The notes beneath the pieces were generated by a model. The model was not told the origin of the DNA. It did no database searches and was given only the letters and a program-made list of their open reading frames with translations. Made by a program: the position numbers and the translations under genes. Positions 1 to 6,489 of a stretch of DNA of 48,491 nucleotides are shown here, piece by piece. Numbering within the stretch: the first letter of the stretch is position 1; each line of letters opens with the position of its first letter. Source of the DNA: a virus; the IMG/VR virus record IMGVR_UViG_3300034027_000008, positions 1 through 48,491 of that record. One strand, given 5' to 3'.

Positions 1-1
1 A

Positions 2-1435
2 GATGCGGTACTAACAGCAGCTATACCCGGAAGAGAGGGTTCAGACACTTGGTATATGGCACTCAATGAGGAAGGTGCGCTGGAGTTTATGCAAGATGCA
101 GCTTTTTGGGTAAAACAATATCAGCTGGCAGCTAGCAAAATTGAAGAAACGCTAATTGAAGACATTGATAAATCGATACTGGCGTATCGGATACGATTCG
201 AGTCTGGATATCGAGTAACGGGATTAACTTCAAGACCGTCCAACCTGAGAGGGAAACAAGGACGAGTTGTTGCTGATGAGTTTGCTTTCCATCCAGATCA
301 GATGGAATTACTCAAAGCTGCGATCGCGCTCCTGATGTGGAACGGAAGGATTCACATCATTTCCACCCACAATGGGATAGGAAATCCATTCAATCGATTA
401 GTAGAAGACGTTAAAGCAGGAAAGCGCCCATATTCTGTTCACACAGTAACCTTAGACGACGCCCTAAAAGATGGACTGTATAAACGTATTTGCTTGGCAA
501 CAGGTAAAGGATGGAACGAAAAAGCCCAAGAAGAGTGGAGGCAAGAACTAATTGATTTCTATGGCGATGATGCAGATGAAGAGCTGTTCTGTAATCCAAA
601 AGCAGCAAGCGGAACCTACATTCCCCCACTACTGGTTGAAGCAAGGATGGATAGGCGCTATTCGGTTGCACGACTGGCGCTTAAAGATGAATTTGCGGCA
701 TTGCCTCAGGCACGACAAAAGCAGGAAATCTACGATTGGATTGATGTCCATATCAAGCCATTTTTAAGGGCACTGCCACACTCTCAGAAAAGTTACTACG
801 GCATGGACTTTGGGCGAACGGGAGATATCAGCGCGATCGCGCCTATCCTGATCGAAAGTGATGTTCGTCGATACTGCCCAGTCATCATTGAACTCAGGAA
901 CGTCCCGATTCGGGCACAGGAATGGATTCTCTATGAGTTGGTAGATGGGTTGCCTAACTTTTCTGGGGGAGCGATGGATGCTAGGGGAAATGGGACGGCA
1001 TTGGCTGAATTTGCGGAAAGTCGGTATGGGGCATCTCGGATTGATAAAGTGATGCCAACTCAAGGCTGGTATCTAGAAGCGATGCCAGACTACAAAAAGG
1101 CGCTAGAGGATGATGTGTTCCGAATGCCTTATTACGAAGACCTGAAGACCGACCATGCGGCAATTAAGGAAGAAAATGGGGTGCCGAAGGTGCCGGAGAG
1201 TTCTCGCTACAAAGGTACTGATGGTGGCAAGCGTCACGGGGATGGAGCGATGGCTCTGGTGTTGGGGAATTATGCAGCACGGAAAAAGCAGGGTAGTGTC
1301 TTGCGGCAAACGGTGATGGAAGAGAGTGGGTATTATCCCAATGTCCGTGACTTCTTTAGTGCGGCATCGGCACGACGGGAGCGGGATGTGGAGAATGAGC
1401 GGATTTCGTCGCGGGAAGTTAAGGAGTATTTTTGA
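2..1435 (+). CDS. Phage terminase large subunit, Mu gp28-like (5' end outside window)
   Basis: This is the ATP-driven DNA packaging motor, which also cuts the concatemer with its C-terminal nuclease. The frame is open from base 2 with no stop, so the N-terminal part with the Walker A loop lies outside the window; the first ATG at 56 is probably internal. A Walker B-like segment VVADEFAF is at 266-289, and the coupling segment IISTHNG follows. The nuclease half shows DFGRTGD near 806-826, then GGAMDARGNG and RHGDGAMALVL, which are the acidic positions expected of an RNase H-fold nuclease. The arrangement matches Mu-like gp28 proteins. It is oriented away from the minus-strand genes that follow and sits 27 kb from the portal gene, which is unusual. 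A hairpin begins at its stop codon. Confidence 0.9.
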   Translation, partial: DAVLTAAIPGREGSDTWYMALNEEGALEFMQDAAFWVKQYQLAASKIEETLIEDIDKSILAYRIRFESGYRVTGLTSRPSNLRGKQGRVVADEFAFHPDQMELLKAAIALLMWNGRIHIISTHNGIGNPFNRLVEDVKAGKRPYSVHTVTLDDALKDGLYKRICLATGKGWNEKAQEEWRQELIDFYGDDADEELFCNPKAASGTYIPPLLVEARMDRRYSVARLALKDEFAALPQARQKQEIYDWIDVHIKPFLRALPHSQKSYYGMDFGRTGDISAIAPILIESDVRRYCPVIIELRNVPIRAQEWILYELVDGLPNFSGGAMDARGNGTALAEFAESRYGASRIDKVMPTQGWYLEAMPDYKKALEDDVFRMPYYEDLKTDHAAIKEENGVPKVPESSRYKGTDGGKRHGDGAMALVLGNYAARKKQGSVLRQTVMEESGYYPNVRDFFSAASARRERDVENERISSREVKEYF

Positions 1436-1462
1436 AGCGACCTACATTGTAATAGGTCGCTT
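1435..1462 (+). terminator. Hairpin directly at the terminase stop codon
   Basis: A perfect 10-bp stem (AAGCGACCTA / TAGGTCGCTT) with an 8-base loop begins on the last base of the terminase stop codon. No U-run follows; instead a GNNGA pentamer tract starts two bases later. It is probably a terminator or 3'-end stabiliser, but it does not fit a standard intrinsic terminator. Confidence 0.55.
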
Positions 1463-1463
1463 A

Positions 1464-1543
1464 GTTGAGATGAGAAGAGACGAGCAGAGCCGAGGAGAGT
1501 TGAGGAGAGACGGGTAGAGAAGAGACGAATGGAGGTGAGTCGA
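1464..1543 (+). repeat. Phased GNNGA pentanucleotide tract 1
   Basis: Sixteen consecutive pentamers keep one phase. Fifteen end in GA and fifteen begin with G, while bases 2-3 vary freely (gttga, gatga, gaaga, gacga, gcaga and so on). The tract begins right after the hairpin at 1435-1462. A period of five is incompatible with a codon repeat, and no convincing gene covers it. Confidence 0.8.
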
Positions 1544-1558
1544 GTTGTGGTGTCCTTC

Positions 1559-1601
1559 AATATTAAGCGATCGCGTAGAACTTAATCCGCGCGATCGCTT
1601 G
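1559..1601. repeat. HIP1 hairpin module, copy A
   Basis: Two HIP1 octamers face each other as inverted arms AAGCGATCGCG (1565-1575) and CGCGATCGCTT (1590-1600) around a 14-base loop. The whole module, including AATATT at its left and GGTTGAG at its right, is nearly identical to the copy at 2163-2203. A half copy (AATATTAAGCGATCGCGT) is also seen at about 1678-1695. Confidence 0.75.
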
Positions 1602-1671
1602 GTTGAGTTGAGCAGAGAAGAGGCGAACAGTGATGAATCGACAGGTAAGGAGCCGACGGGAAACGAGTCGT
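1602..1671 (+). repeat. Phased GNNGA pentanucleotide tract 2
   Basis: Fourteen pentamers stay in phase, 12 ending in GA; the first-position G is relaxed in the second half. The tract starts with GTTGA immediately after the HIP1 hairpin, as in the other tracts. On the minus strand it lies just downstream of the gene ending at 1694. Confidence 0.7.
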
Positions 1672-1693
1672 CCTTTAATATTAAGCGATCGCG

Positions 1694-2131
1694 TTAAAGG
1701 TTTGGCTTGATGTGCTTGTTCCAAATCATCTTTAATCCCGCCTGCCACCCCATCAAGTAGTAATGGTTCCACCAATCTTGAAAATCATGTGTTGAGAGCC
1801 TACCCTCCAGTGGATGAACGGAAAGCCTCTTTTTCTCTATAGCGCTAAGGTGCTTCAATGGTATCTGGGGTATGTACTGAAATGCGTCTTCAAATCCTTT
1901 TGAGTAAGGTTCTCCCATCTTTTCTAGTGTAAGCCTAGAAATGAAGTCACCAGCATCTCTATATTCCTGTCTTGCCACAGCAAAATAAATAGCCGATTGA
2001 CAAAGCGCAGACACATTTATATAGTCCTTGTTCTTCTGTATCCACTCTTTATTGCTGGATGTAATAGTTAAGTTTACTCGTTTCGCTTCTTTGCTTTTGG
2101 ATGCAGTAGCTGCAATTATTCGCTTTGTCAT
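1694..2131 (-). CDS. Hypothetical protein with possible ribbon-helix-helix N-terminus
   Basis: 145 residues, no family recognised. Residues about 18-55 (KRVNLTITSSNKEW followed by INVSALCQSAIYFAV) have the spacing of a ribbon-helix-helix DNA-binding unit: a short strand, a helix, then an NVSxLxxxAI helix. The C-terminus is rich in Trp and Tyr (WWNHYYLMGW). There is no strong Shine-Dalgarno sequence before the ATG. The stop codon abuts a HIP1 half-module, and the downstream strand carries the pentamer tract and hairpin. A regulatory role is possible but rests only on the N-terminal pattern. Confidence 0.6.
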   Translation of the reverse strand: MTKRIIAATASKSKEAKRVNLTITSSNKEWIQKNKDYINVSALCQSAIYFAVARQEYRDAGDFISRLTLEKMGEPYSKGFEDAFQYIPQIPLKHLSAIEKKRLSVHPLEGRLSTHDFQDWWNHYYLMGWQAGLKMIWNKHIKPNL

Positions 2132-2162
2132 TTGAAAGTCACAACCCTGTTTTTGCCTACCT

Positions 2163-2203
2163 AATATTAAGCGATCGCGTAGAGCTTAATTACGCGATCG
2201 CTT
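2163..2203. repeat. HIP1 hairpin module, copy B
   Basis: Second copy of the module: arms AAGCGATCGCG (2169-2179) and CGCGATCGCTT (2193-2203) around a 13-base loop, with the same left flank AATATT and the same right flank leading into GTTGA pentamers. It differs from copy A by a few bases, mainly in the loop. Confidence 0.75.
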
Positions 2204-2204
2204 G

Positions 2205-2294
2205 GTTGAGATGAGTTGAGCAGAAGAGAGATGAAAAGAGAGGAGCCGAGACGAGATGAGTCGAGTGGATGCGAAGGGAAACGAGGCGAGAAGA
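2205..2294 (+). repeat. Phased GNNGA pentanucleotide tract 3 (longest)
   Basis: Eighteen consecutive pentamers, all 18 ending in GA and most starting with G. The tract begins right after HIP1 module B and ends 10 bases before the 3' end of the minus-strand gene at 2304. On the minus strand it reads as (TCNNC)18, a C/T-rich leader into the hairpin. Confidence 0.8.
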
Positions 2295-2303
2295 ACTGTT
2301 CCT

Positions 2304-2795
2304 TTATCTTACGTCAATCAACTCTCGAATCGCATGCTTGGCATATTCCAACCCCGTGCTACGGGTTTTGGTTCCTTCCAGTTCCAGTTTTTTGCTGACC
2401 TCTTCTCCTATGACAAATTCCTGAATTCCCAACTTCAGGTGTGCTGTAACGTAAGACTTGAACTCTCTCTCGCTCAACTTACTAGTGTCAACAGTATTTA
2501 ACTCTGCTCTCCAGTAAGTAGTTTCTGACTGGATGCGCTTTTGTCGCTTATCAGTTACGGTTTTGGCTGCATCCTCTAGTAATGGGCGATAGCCTTCATT
2601 TAGAATAGAGGCAAACAAAATCTGATAGTCGCGCCGCACAATTTTCAGCGCATTATGCAAGTTACCTCTGAATTTGTGCTGAACGTTGCCGTTTAACAGT
2701 TTGCTCATCTCTTCAAACGTGGCGTTCTTCCCGGAGTGAGCGCACTCTTTGAGGTACTTAATTAAAGTCGAGGTTTCGTAAGACAGCTTCCTCAT
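2304..2795 (-). CDS. Hypothetical protein, last gene of a coupled three-gene operon
   Basis: 163 residues, family not recognised, mostly helical and charged (MRKLSYETSTLIKYLKECAH at the start, ELIDVR at the end). A strong Shine-Dalgarno GGGAGG lies just upstream. The ATG overlaps the TGA of the small gene 2792-2929, so translation is coupled. The N-terminal part (SGKNATFEEMSKLLNG) could form a small winged-helix-like unit, but this is weak. No promoter is visible directly upstream; it is probably expressed from upstream of 3513. Confidence 0.65.
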   Translation of the reverse strand: MRKLSYETSTLIKYLKECAHSGKNATFEEMSKLLNGNVQHKFRGNLHNALKIVRRDYQILFASILNEGYRPLLEDAAKTVTDKRQKRIQSETTYWRAELNTVDTSKLSEREFKSYVTAHLKLGIQEFVIGEEVSKKLELEGTKTRSTGLEYAKHAIRELIDVR

Positions 2796-2929
2796 GGCTG
2801 CCTCCCTTTAAGGAATTGCAGAATCGCAATAATGGCTTCCTTCGTTATGCAATGTTCGCCCTTTTCAATGGCAGCAAATGCAGCTTGATTCCATTGTCGG
2901 TTGGCGTACTGGCTGCTAAGAGTATTCAT
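2792..2929 (-). CDS. Small hypothetical protein, 45 residues
   Basis: A short frame starting MNTLSSQYANRQWNQ and ending FLKGRQP. It is supported by context rather than length: its ATG overlaps the TGA of the upstream gene (ATGA at 2926-2929), and its own TGA overlaps the ATG of the downstream gene at 2795. Both junctions are thus translationally coupled, and the strong GGGAGG serving the downstream start lies inside this frame. The product is soluble and helical, with an amphipathic C-terminal half. Function unknown. Confidence 0.6.
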   Translation of the reverse strand: MNTLSSQYANRQWNQAAFAAIEKGEHCITKEAIIAILQFLKGRQP

Positions 2930-3513
2930 GCGACCACGTCCTCCTCAATTTCTTTCCATTGAAGATCTAGCACCTTAAATCTGCCAAACGTTCCGTTATT
3001 TCGCACCCGAAACGTTCCCACGCCAATCAACTGCCCTGCTTGCTTGAGGTGGTAGAGGAAGACATCTTGGGTAATAGTTTCATCAAAAATGTAAAACGTT
3101 ACCAAGGCATCCCACCCTGGCTTGATGAAGGGGTAGCATTTGAGTACCCGCTTCCCTGACCCTCTCACGCCATCAGCTGGGACATGCATCCAGTTGCCGG
3201 AGACATCATCCTTATGAATACCAAGGGGGATGTCATCTACTACCAAAACCCCAGCTTCAAAGTGTTTGGTGTAAGTAGACTTCCCTTTCCCAGGAATCTG
3301 CTGTCCCAAGAACTTTGCAGCTTCAGCAATGCAGTTTTTGAATGCTAATGCAGGAATTACTACTTCCCCCGTTTCTGTTGTATGTAGCCGTTCTTTCCAC
3401 GTTCGTTTTTCATAATCATCCGCCAACTCCTTGTTCAGCTTTGGTGTGTTGTGAAAGCGGGACTGGGAGTAAGGCGACACACCCTTAAGCGTTGCTATTG
3501 CCAGCTTGGTCAT
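2926..3513 (-). CDS. Conserved phage-type hypothetical protein (possible RAMP-like fold)
   Basis: 195 residues from the ATG at 3513; a TTG three codons upstream is the alternative. The pattern IPALAFKNCIAEAAKFLG near the middle and GVGTFRVRNNGTFGRFKV near the C-terminus resembles a family of phage/plasmid proteins with a glycine-rich G-x-G-x-FR loop reminiscent of RAMP-type folds. I infer this from pattern only and do not know the function. It is the first gene of a three-gene operon with ATGA overlaps. Confidence 0.6.
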   Translation of the reverse strand: MTKLAIATLKGVSPYSQSRFHNTPKLNKELADDYEKRTWKERLHTTETGEVVIPALAFKNCIAEAAKFLGQQIPGKGKSTYTKHFEAGVLVVDDIPLGIHKDDVSGNWMHVPADGVRGSGKRVLKCYPFIKPGWDALVTFYIFDETITQDVFLYHLKQAGQLIGVGTFRVRNNGTFGRFKVLDLQWKEIEEDVVA

Positions 3514-3547
3514 ATTTTTCAAGAATACATAGACATATGATAAACAA

Positions 3548-3572
3548 AAACCCAGGTTCAGAACCTAGGTTT
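3548..3572 (-). terminator. Intrinsic-terminator-like hairpin
   Basis: The arms AAACCCAGG and CCTAGGTTT pair with one mismatch or wobble around a 7-base loop. On the minus strand the second arm runs into TTTTTGTTTA, so it would stop minus-strand transcripts arriving from upstream of 3.8 kb before they enter the three-gene operon. A fourth pentamer tract starts three bases beyond on the plus strand. Confidence 0.5.
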
Positions 3573-3574
3573 TG

Positions 3575-3609
3575 GTCGAGTCAAGTTGAGATGTGGAGCG
3601 ATGAGTGGA
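3575..3609 (+). repeat. Phased GNNGA pentanucleotide tract 4 (short, degenerate)
   Basis: Seven pentamers beginning GTCGA, four ending in GA and all starting with G. Like the other three tracts it begins immediately after a hairpin, which supports treating hairpin plus tract as one unit. Confidence 0.55.
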
Positions 3610-3649
3610 GTAGTAGTTTAATGTTAACGAAACATTGAGGGAGGCAAAG

Positions 3650-3668
3650 TGTAAACTTTTAGTTTACA
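3650..3668. repeat. 19-bp palindrome copy 1
   Basis: TGTAAACTTTTAGTTTACA: perfect 8-bp arms around TTT. It lies in the spacer between minus-strand genes, about 100 bases from copy 2. The spacer 3514-3791 holds only hairpins, a pentamer tract and these two copies. Confidence 0.9.
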
Positions 3669-3735
3669 GATGGGGTATTTGTAGATCCCATAGTGGGGAT
3701 TATCGGTAGTTGAAAGCGGCGATCGCACGGACATT

Positions 3736-3760
3736 AAAAAACCACCAGTTTTTCTGGTGG
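3736..3760 (-). terminator. Intrinsic terminator of the gene ending at 3792
   Basis: On the minus strand CCACCAG-AAAAA-CTGGTGG is followed by six T residues: a classic intrinsic terminator 30-55 bases beyond the stop codon at 3792. Confidence 0.85.
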
Positions 3761-3766
3761 CTAAAG

Positions 3767-3785
3767 TGTAAACTTTTAGTTTACA
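3767..3785. repeat. 19-bp palindrome copy 2
   Basis: A perfect copy placed between the stop codon at 3792 (6 bases away) and the intrinsic terminator at 3736-3760. On the minus strand it is preceded by GCAATC, the same hexamer that precedes copy 3 on the plus strand. Confidence 0.9.
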
Positions 3786-3791
3786 GATTGC

Positions 3792-4703
3792 TTAATTGTC
3801 GATGTCAATTGGAACTAGAATCGCTCCATCTTTATCCTGAAAAAGCTTGAGTTGAACGGGTGCCTCAGGTAGTCCCAGCAGCTTACAGATGGACGGCAGG
3901 CTGGTAGGGTCTTTCTTTCCCAAGTAACGCGCTAGGCTACTGGGCTTCCACTGGTTGTCAAACCATGCCCGAAACTCTTCTAGCCAACCGTTGGGGTAGA
4001 TGTTGGCTTTTACGGGGAGCTTCCAGCCAGGATACCAGTGCGGATACTTCTGCGCGATCGCGCTCACCGCATACCCTTTTGACCTCATGTGCTTGCAGAA
4101 CATTCGCCCGATTGAGATGTCGGGGACTATCCGCGAGTTATCCACCGGGCTGTAGTCAGGGACAACATAGCCCAGGTTTTCTAACTGCCACATGAGTTTG
4201 GCAAGTTCTTCAAAGATGCAGAACCAACCACTGGGGATAGTCGTGCGCTGGATGAATAAACGCTGACGCTCTGCCCAGTAGCCGACGAGGGAGGCTTGAG
4301 AGGGTTTCTTGTTTGGGTCATACCCAGTCTGCGACCAAATGTACAACCGCATCCCAGCCTTGGATATCATGCGGAAGTTCGCGATCGCTATGTCCTTTCC
4401 TTTGTACTGACGGGCATCGAACGCATAGTATTCCAGTACGGCTTGGCAAACTTCGTCCAGAATGAATCGACGCCCCTGAGGGTCATTAACTGACAGCCTC
4501 AACTCCTTGCTAGCAAAGGATTTTAGCGAATCTTTCAGATCGTTCACGAACGGGTCAGATTCGCGAATTTTGTCTAGCAGGTCAGAAATGGTCTGCTTTC
4601 TGTTACCTGTAAATTGAGCCAATGCAGTCACAGTCATTCCACTGGCACCATCACTCTCGCGAGTGTAGAAGCCAAACTCGTCATTATTCTTGGTAAGATT
4701 CAT
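3792..4703 (-). CDS. Putative phage regulator / antirepressor-like protein
   Basis: 303 residues from the ATG at 4703, which has a GGAGGG ribosome site; an upstream in-frame extension to 4820 runs through the promoter region and is rejected. Residues about 20-45 (GMTVTALAQFTGNRKQTISDLLDKI) look like a helix-turn-helix. The middle segment VLEYYAFDARQYKGKDIAIANFRMISKAGMRLYIW resembles cyanobacterial proteins often found beside phage regulators. The Trp-rich C-terminal half is unassigned. The gene is divergent from the XRE gene at 4849 across a 145-base control region, the layout of a regulator/antirepressor switch. Function is inferred from context. Confidence 0.55.
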   Translation of the reverse strand: MNLTKNNDEFGFYTRESDGASGMTVTALAQFTGNRKQTISDLLDKIRESDPFVNDLKDSLKSFASKELRLSVNDPQGRRFILDEVCQAVLEYYAFDARQYKGKDIAIANFRMISKAGMRLYIWSQTGYDPNKKPSQASLVGYWAERQRLFIQRTTIPSGWFCIFEELAKLMWQLENLGYVVPDYSPVDNSRIVPDISIGRMFCKHMRSKGYAVSAIAQKYPHWYPGWKLPVKANIYPNGWLEEFRAWFDNQWKPSSLARYLGKKDPTSLPSICKLLGLPEAPVQLKLFQDKDGAILVPIDIDN

Positions 4704-4800
4704 GATTGCCCTCCATAGGCAACTTGTGGGGTAGAAGCGATCGCGCAACCAGATCTCCAGTCGAAGAAACGCGATCGCTTTTAAATCTCTTGAAATATTG

Positions 4801-4831
4801 TATACTGAACAAGCAAACAATACTAGCTAGT
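4801..4831 (+). promoter_or_regulatory. Candidate promoter and operator of the XRE gene
   Basis: A -10-like TATACT at 4801-4806 has a weak TTTAAA about 16 bases upstream. A perfect 10-bp palindrome ACTAGCTAGT at 4822-4831 lies just before the TTG start at 4849, a natural position for an autoregulatory operator. Confidence 0.4.
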
Positions 4832-4848
4832 TAGAAGCTGTCAGTACA

Positions 4849-5079
4849 TTGGACTTGCGTGAGTTACGAAAGAAAGCTGGGTTACGGCGAGAACAGGTTG
4901 CGGCTACGCTCGGCAAGAGCCACACGACCATCAGCAACTGGGAGACTGGGCGATTTGTGCCAACCTTAACTCCTACAGAGACGAGATTGGCATTAGAGGT
5001 GTACCGATGCACCTTGGAAGAGTTTGAGCAGGCAACAATTAAATCGGCTAAGAACGCTACTAGCAAGCACAAGGATTGA
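4849..5079 (+). CDS. XRE-family helix-turn-helix regulator
   Basis: 76 residues, starting at TTG. Residues 3-60 form a compact Cro/CI-type domain: LRELRKKAGLRREQVAATLG, then SHTTISNWETGR as the recognition helix, then the helix ending near EEFEQ. The C-terminal tail is short and Lys-rich, with no dimerisation or peptidase domain. It is divergent from the putative antirepressor and is a candidate for the protein that reads the dispersed 19-bp palindromes, though the sequence does not prove that. The Shine-Dalgarno sequence is weak, and the start could lie a few codons downstream. Confidence 0.8.
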   Translation: MDLRELRKKAGLRREQVAATLGKSHTTISNWETGRFVPTLTPTETRLALEVYRCTLEEFEQATIKSAKNATSKHKD

Positions 5080-5100
5080 AGGTGCGGATGTGCGTCTACT

Positions 5101-5168
5101 GTTTTGTGCATCGGGGCAAAACCCTCTTGCCACAAAGGCTTGAGTTGCCTCAGCTATCGTTTTGTGCA
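5101..5168. repeat. 10-bp direct repeat pair in the spacer before 5233
   Basis: GTTTTGTGCA occurs at 5101-5110 and again at 5159-5168. CTACTG (5096-5101) and CAGTAG (5172-5177) flank the pair as inverted hexamers. It sits between the XRE gene and the next operon, and may be a regulatory site. Confidence 0.4.
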
Positions 5169-5232
5169 GCACAGTAGCGTTCCGTGGTTACAAGGGTATT
5201 TTCGACACAAACAATAAGGAGAGCGATCGCGT

Positions 5233-5571
5233 ATGACCTGGATTAACGTAGGTGACAGATTACCAACCAAAGAAGATGGGCATTATCAGTTAGTGGTGTA
5301 TCTCAGTTCCTCTTGGGGAAAATTTACATCCGAAATCACGACTGGATATTTTGACAGTCCAGAAGAATACGGCAATCCTGATGACGCTGAGGGATGGAAG
5401 GACTGGCAGACAGATGACGAAATTCTTGTAACACATTGGCAAAGATTACCTGAACTCCCCACTAGCAGATTTGATGGAATTGACCAAGTAGAGTTCAAAT
5501 CAATTTTTGGCAGCTTTCGCCCAAATTTAGGGTCTGTAATTGATGTTGTTAAGGAGCGCGATCGCGCATGA
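5233..5571 (+). CDS. DUF551-like protein
   Basis: 112 residues. The N-terminus TWINVGDRLPTKEDGHYQLVVY and the central VTHWQRLPELP are the hallmarks of the DUF551 family, small phage-associated proteins of unknown function. The ribosome site AAGGAG is separated from the ATG by a HIP1 octamer. The last residues ERDRA are themselves encoded by the next HIP1, and the TGA overlaps the next ATG. Confidence 0.75.
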   Translation: MTWINVGDRLPTKEDGHYQLVVYLSSSWGKFTSEITTGYFDSPEEYGNPDDAEGWKDWQTDDEILVTHWQRLPELPTSRFDGIDQVEFKSIFGSFRPNLGSVIDVVKERDRA

Positions 5572-5750
5572 AATATAAAACCGTTCTAAAAGATCCGCGT
5601 GGCTATCACAAGGGTGGAGATAGCTTTAGTTCTGGGTTTCTAGCTTGGGCTTATGGCGAGAACTGGAAACTTCTCCAAGTGGGGAATAGTTACGAAATCC
5701 AAGAAGAGCTTAGTGATTTTACTGCTGAAGAGGAGCGCGATCGCGTATGA
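5568..5750 (+). CDS. Small hypothetical protein, 60 residues
   Basis: Starts MKYKTVLKDPRGYHKGG and ends EEERDRV. It is coupled to both neighbours by ATGA overlaps. The ribosome site GGAG and a HIP1 octamer immediately precede the ATG, exactly as in the two flanking genes. No family recognised. Confidence 0.65.
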   Translation: MKYKTVLKDPRGYHKGGDSFSSGFLAWAYGENWKLLQVGNSYEIQEELSDFTAEEERDRV

Positions 5751-5941
5751 AAAAGCTAAATCATTTAATTGAAGGCTTGCAGATACTCGAAAAGTTATAC
5801 GGAGACTGGGTGTACTCTTTTCACGACGGGTATATGTTTGTTGGCTCTTATGAACCCGAACGGCTGACCGACGAAGAATTGACACGCCTCGAAAAACTAG
5901 GCTGGTTTGAGAATGAGGAAAGCTGGTGTGTAGGCGAATAA
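5747..5941 (+). CDS. Small hypothetical protein, 64 residues
   Basis: Acidic and Trp-rich (MKKLNHLIEGLQILEKLYGD at the start, LEKLGWFENEESWCVGE at the end). It begins inside the ATGA overlap with the preceding gene, with GAGGAG plus HIP1 as its translation signal. Its stop is followed by nine bases and then a 19-bp palindrome. Function unknown. Confidence 0.65.
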   Translation: MKKLNHLIEGLQILEKLYGDWVYSFHDGYMFVGSYEPERLTDEELTRLEKLGWFENEESWCVGE

Positions 5942-5950
5942 TGAGCAATC

Positions 5951-5969
5951 TGTAAACTAAAAGTTTACA
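5951..5969. repeat. 19-bp palindrome copy 3
   Basis: A perfect copy in the TGTAAACTAAAAGTTTACA orientation, 9 bases after the stop codon at 5941 and preceded by GCAATC. Confidence 0.9.
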
Positions 5970-6045
5970 GTTGTCAGTCTCAATGTCGAAGAATTATCTT
6001 AGGAGCGCGATCGCGTCAAGCTACACATTAACAGAGGAGAAAGCA

Positions 6046-6489
6046 ATGGTTTTTAGTCGATATCCAAATTTTGAGTCAGGGCTTCCTATGACAGCAGGCG
6101 CTGAGAAAATTAGACTTGCGAAGCATGAGTTTACAGGGATACAGTCAACTATTGTGTCGATGGGAGCAGTAATTGTTGCTGAAGTTATTGATGGGGAAGC
6201 CTGTCTGCCCTATGCATCTGGGTACAGAATGCTAGCCCATTCAGCGGTAGAGGAAGATCCAATTTTTGACAGGTTAATGGATTGGTGGCGAAAAGCTAAT
6301 GGTTTTAAGTTGATTCCTGTTCAAGAAAAGCTTAAGCCCTCGCTTGCCTTGAGCAATATCTACTTAAATACAAAAACAACACACCTTGTTGTTCCAGATA
6401 GCCAGTTTTGGACTGGGAAGTGGCCAAAGGGTTCTCTCTATGTAGACCTGAAGACTGCGATTTATTCACTATTGAACAGTAACTCCTAA
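6046..6489 (+). CDS. Hypothetical protein, 147 residues
   Basis: The start at 6046 is chosen because AGAGGAG lies eight bases upstream; an in-frame ATG at 5983 would add 21 residues but has a poor site. The product begins MVFSRYPNFESGLPMTAG, is globular, and is not assigned to a family. It converges on the tape measure gene: the TAA at 6487-6489 overlaps the TAG of the tape measure by three bases. The preceding GGAGCGCGATCGCG at about 6002-6015 looks like one of the HIP1 gene-junction signals but no longer precedes a start codon. Confidence 0.6.
   Translation: MVFSRYPNFESGLPMTAGAEKIRLAKHEFTGIQSTIVSMGAVIVAEVIDGEACLPYASGYRMLAHSAVEEDPIFDRLMDWWRKANGFKLIPVQEKLKPSLALSNIYLNTKTTHLVVPDSQFWTGKWPKGSLYVDLKTAIYSLLNSNS

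Noticed and set aside
1333-1560. Minus-strand frame through pentamer tract 1
   Set aside because: Its Ser/Thr/Arg/Leu-rich sequence simply translates the five-base repeat, and it overlaps the terminase end.
4704-4820. N-terminal extension of the putative antirepressor
   Set aside because: It runs through the promoter region and a HIP1 octamer; the ATG at 4703 has a good GGAGGG site.
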